NCBI GenBank assembly: GCA_020444275.1
Contig: JAHLLG010000003.1
Coordinates: 362,147 to 426,146 of the forward strand
Length of the DNA stretch: 64,000 bases
Reading direction: 5' to 3'
Origin: Bacteroidota bacterium
GTDB lineage: Bacteria > Bacteroidota > Bacteroidia > Bacteroidales > UBA12077
The notes beneath the pieces are model-generated. The model ran no database searches, had not been told where the DNA came from, and saw nothing but the letters and a program-made list of their open reading frames with translations. The position numbers and the translations under genes are program-made. Shown here piece after piece: positions 62,536 to 64,000 of the stretch; the first letter of the stretch is position 1; every line of letters begins with the position of its first letter.

Positions 62536-63420
62536 TACAAAGATCTTTTTCTAAAATATTTACAATTCGAAAAACGCTTTTCAGCAAATACGATCAAATC
62601 ATATAAGAATGATTTAGATCAATTTGCTGATTTTGTTGTATTGAACTTTGATGATAAGAAGATACACTTAGTTAACGAAAAAGTAGTTAGAGCATGGATT
62701 GTAAGTTTAATGGAAAAAGATTTTTCATCTACATCCATAAACAGAAAGATATCTTCACTTAAAACATTTTATAAATTCTTACTTCGAGAGGGACATATTA
62801 AATCCAACCCAATGGATAAAGTGGTATCTCCAAAAGTCGCAAAGAAATTACCCACTTTTGTTGAAGAAAAACAAATAATAAACTTATTAGATGACTATTC
62901 CTTTGGTGACGATTTTGCCGGAATAAGAAATAAAACAATTATTGAAATGTTTTATAATACAGGCATGCGATTGTCAGAATTAATTGGATTGAGGGATAAT
63001 AGCCTTGATTTAAATAATAATTCGATAAAAGTACTTGGTAAAAGGAATAAAGAGAGAATTGTGCCTTTAAGTATATCTTTCGTTAAATCATTGAAAAAAT
63101 ATATCGAAGTTAGAAATGCTGAATTTCAGCAAAAAAGTAATGAGCATTACCTTTTTGTTACAGATAAAGGGAACAAACTTTATGAGAAATTTGTATACAG
63201 AATAGTTAATAGATATTTAAATTTGGTAACAACAATTGAAAAAAAGAGCCCTCATGTTTTAAGGCACACGTTTGCAACACATTTGTTAAACAGAGGAGCC
63301 GATTTAAATTCAATAAAAGAACTGCTTGGCCATGCAAATCTTGCAGCAACACAAGTATACACACATAATACATTTGAAAAATTAAAATCAATTTATAAAC
63401 AAGCTCATCCCAGAGCATAA
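62533..63420 (+). CDS. xerC: Tyrosine recombinase XerC/XerD-type
   Basis: 295 residues. SAM-like N-terminal domain (about 1-90) and catalytic domain with the tetrad and partners: TGMRLSELIGLR (Arg), KRNKERIVPL (Lys), HVLRHTFATHLL (HxxR), LGHANLAATQVYTH (His and the nucleophile Tyr). Xer enzymes resolve chromosome dimers at dif. This is the XerC/D of the rpsU-hpf neighbourhood common in Bacteroidota; whether it is the C or D form cannot be decided without its partner. Its start codon lies in an inverted repeat. Confidence 0.94.
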   Translation: MYKDLFLKYLQFEKRFSANTIKSYKNDLDQFADFVVLNFDDKKIHLVNEKVVRAWIVSLMEKDFSSTSINRKISSLKTFYKFLLREGHIKSNPMDKVVSPKVAKKLPTFVEEKQIINLLDDYSFGDDFAGIRNKTIIEMFYNTGMRLSELIGLRDNSLDLNNNSIKVLGKRNKERIVPLSISFVKSLKKYIEVRNAEFQQKSNEHYLFVTDKGNKLYEKFVYRIVNRYLNLVTTIEKKSPHVLRHTFATHLLNRGADLNSIKELLGHANLAATQVYTHNTFEKLKSIYKQAHPRA

Positions 63421-63438
63421 AAATATGGAGGAGTCATT

Positions 63439-63738
63439 ATGGACATTAAAATTCATTCAATTCACTTTGACGCAGACAAAAAACTTCTGGATTTTATTAA
63501 TAACAAAGTGAAGAAACTTATCCAATTCTACGACAATATTATTGGTGCCGAAGTATTTTTGAGAGTAGAGAAAGATCAGGGACCCGAAAACAAATTAGCC
63601 GAAATAAGATTAGATATTCCAGGTAGTGATATTTTTGCCAAGAAAAAAACAAAAAGTTTTGAGGAATCTATTGATAGTTCAGTGGAAGCAATCAAGCGCC
63701 AATTGACCAAAGCAAAGGAGAAACAGAGAGGTGTTTAA
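63439..63738 (+). CDS. hpf: Ribosome hibernation promoting factor, short form
   Basis: 99 residues, HPF/YfiA S30AE domain only. IKIHSIHFDADKKLLDFINNKVKKLIQFYDNI, VFLRVEKDQGPENKLAEIRLDIPG and SSVEAIKRQLTKAKEK fit. It binds the 30S head and silences 70S ribosomes in slow growth. A GGAGG at 63427-63431 precedes its ATG by 7 bp, rare in this phylum. 18 bp after xer. Confidence 0.95.
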   Translation: MDIKIHSIHFDADKKLLDFINNKVKKLIQFYDNIIGAEVFLRVEKDQGPENKLAEIRLDIPGSDIFAKKKTKSFEESIDSSVEAIKRQLTKAKEKQRGV

Positions 63739-63774
63739 AAAAAATACGAAAAACATGAAAATTACACTGTTTTT

Positions 63775-63806
63775 TTTGTGTTTAATCTAAAATATTCATA
63801 CATTTG
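63775..63806 (+). promoter_or_regulatory. Promoter of the tRNA operon
   Basis: TTTG (63775-63778), 20-bp spacer, TACATTTG (63799-63806). The start would be near 63813, at the beginning of an 8-bp inverted repeat (CCGATTTT 63811-63818, AAAATCGG 63833-63840) in the tRNA leader. Confidence 0.8.
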
Positions 63807-63855
63807 CGAACCGATTTTGGAAAATTATTTCTAAAATCGGCGTTCTTTTATTATT

Positions 63856-63929
63856 GCCGATGTAGCTCAGTTGGCTAGAGCAGCTGATTTGTAATCAGCA
63901 GGTCGACGGTTCGAGTCCGCCCATCGGCT
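63856..63929 (+). tRNA. tRNA-Thr (UGU)
   Basis: 74-nt cloverleaf. Acceptor GCCGATG pairs with CATCGGC, D arm GCTC...GAGC, anticodon loop TTTGTAA with anticodon TGT, variable loop, T arm with GTTCGAGTC. Discriminator T. CCA is not encoded. Confidence 0.96.
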
Positions 63930-63951
63930 CAAGTACTGAAAACATCATGTT

Positions 63952-64000
63952 GGGGAGATACCAAAGTGGCCAACTGGGGCAGACTGTAAATCTGCTGTCG
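63952..64000 (+). tRNA. tRNA-Tyr (GUA), truncated by the window end
   Basis: Starts GGGGAGATACC, anticodon stem-loop GCAGACTGTAAATCTGC gives anticodon GTA. The variable arm begins (TGTCG) and the rest is outside. 22 bp after tRNA-Thr, presumably the same transcript. Confidence 0.9.

Overview
The window is AT-rich chromosomal DNA from a member of the Bacteroidota, most likely a Bacteroidia-class anaerobe or facultative anaerobe (Marinilabiliales-like; the order is an inference). The signs are a SusD-type nutrient-binding lipoprotein, a secreted protein with a type IX secretion (T9SS) C-terminal sorting domain, PorT and TamL genes, a pyruvate:ferredoxin oxidoreductase, a small RpoD, a Rho with a long charged insertion, and repeated use of the Bacteroidota promoter pattern TTG-N18-20-TAnnTTTG with few Shine-Dalgarno sequences. 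Several genes appear to start at TTG or GTG.

Layout. 1-1.7 kb: end of a Sus-like locus (SusD, two lipoproteins). 1.8-5.3 kb: rpe and rpoD on the minus strand, rho on the plus. 5.5-12 kb: anaerobic pyruvate metabolism: nifJ, a dihydroorotate-dehydrogenase-like flavoprotein, and on the minus strand an oxaloacetate-decarboxylase-like protein whose biotin-accepting lysine is missing. 12.3-19.3 kb: ruvX-def, a BNR/VPS10-type exported protein, two tiny lipoproteins sharing a CPAY motif, an outer-membrane beta-barrel, gap. 19.4-21 kb: SiaC-like protein and ABC permease. 21.2-23.9 kb: AmmeMemoRadiSam cassette with an embedded acylphosphatase. 23.9-29.8 kb: membrane proteins, acyl-CoA reductase, miaA, Nudix, glycosyltransferases, DUF4199. 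29.9 kb: signal recognition particle RNA with a complete promoter. 30.1-38.2 kb: a transposase-like HTH gene coupled to a SLOG-fold gene, transaldolase-like fsa, tsaC, pnuC-trkH-trkA, comEC. 38.3-50.4 kb is the accessory-looking part: MntA/HepT toxin-antitoxin pair, repeat-rich spacers with a perfect 21-bp inverted repeat, a 1464-residue T9SS protein, nitroreductase, an Omp85 barrel, C45 hydrolase, short-chain dehydrogenase. 50.4-57.3 kb: purL, menG/ubiE, porT, an rRNA methyltransferase and tamL. 57.4-59.7 kb: class I and class II fructose-bisphosphate aldolases side by side. 59.8-64 kb: NSS transporter, HhH protein, then rpsU-xerC/D-hpf and tRNA-Thr/tRNA-Tyr.

How the genes fit together. Central carbon flow is well represented (rpe, fsa, gap, two aldolases, PFOR). 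Envelope biogenesis is a second theme (TamL, a BamA-like barrel, PorT, T9SS cargo, lipoproteins). Translation is a third (def, miaA, tsaC, rpsU, hpf, tRNAs, SRP RNA). The most unusual items are the biotin-less carboxyltransferase paralogue, the paired micro-lipoproteins, the HTH-SLOG gene pair, the inverted repeat that includes the xer start codon, and the nested inverted repeats near 39.2 kb. No CRISPR array, prophage or intact insertion sequence was seen.
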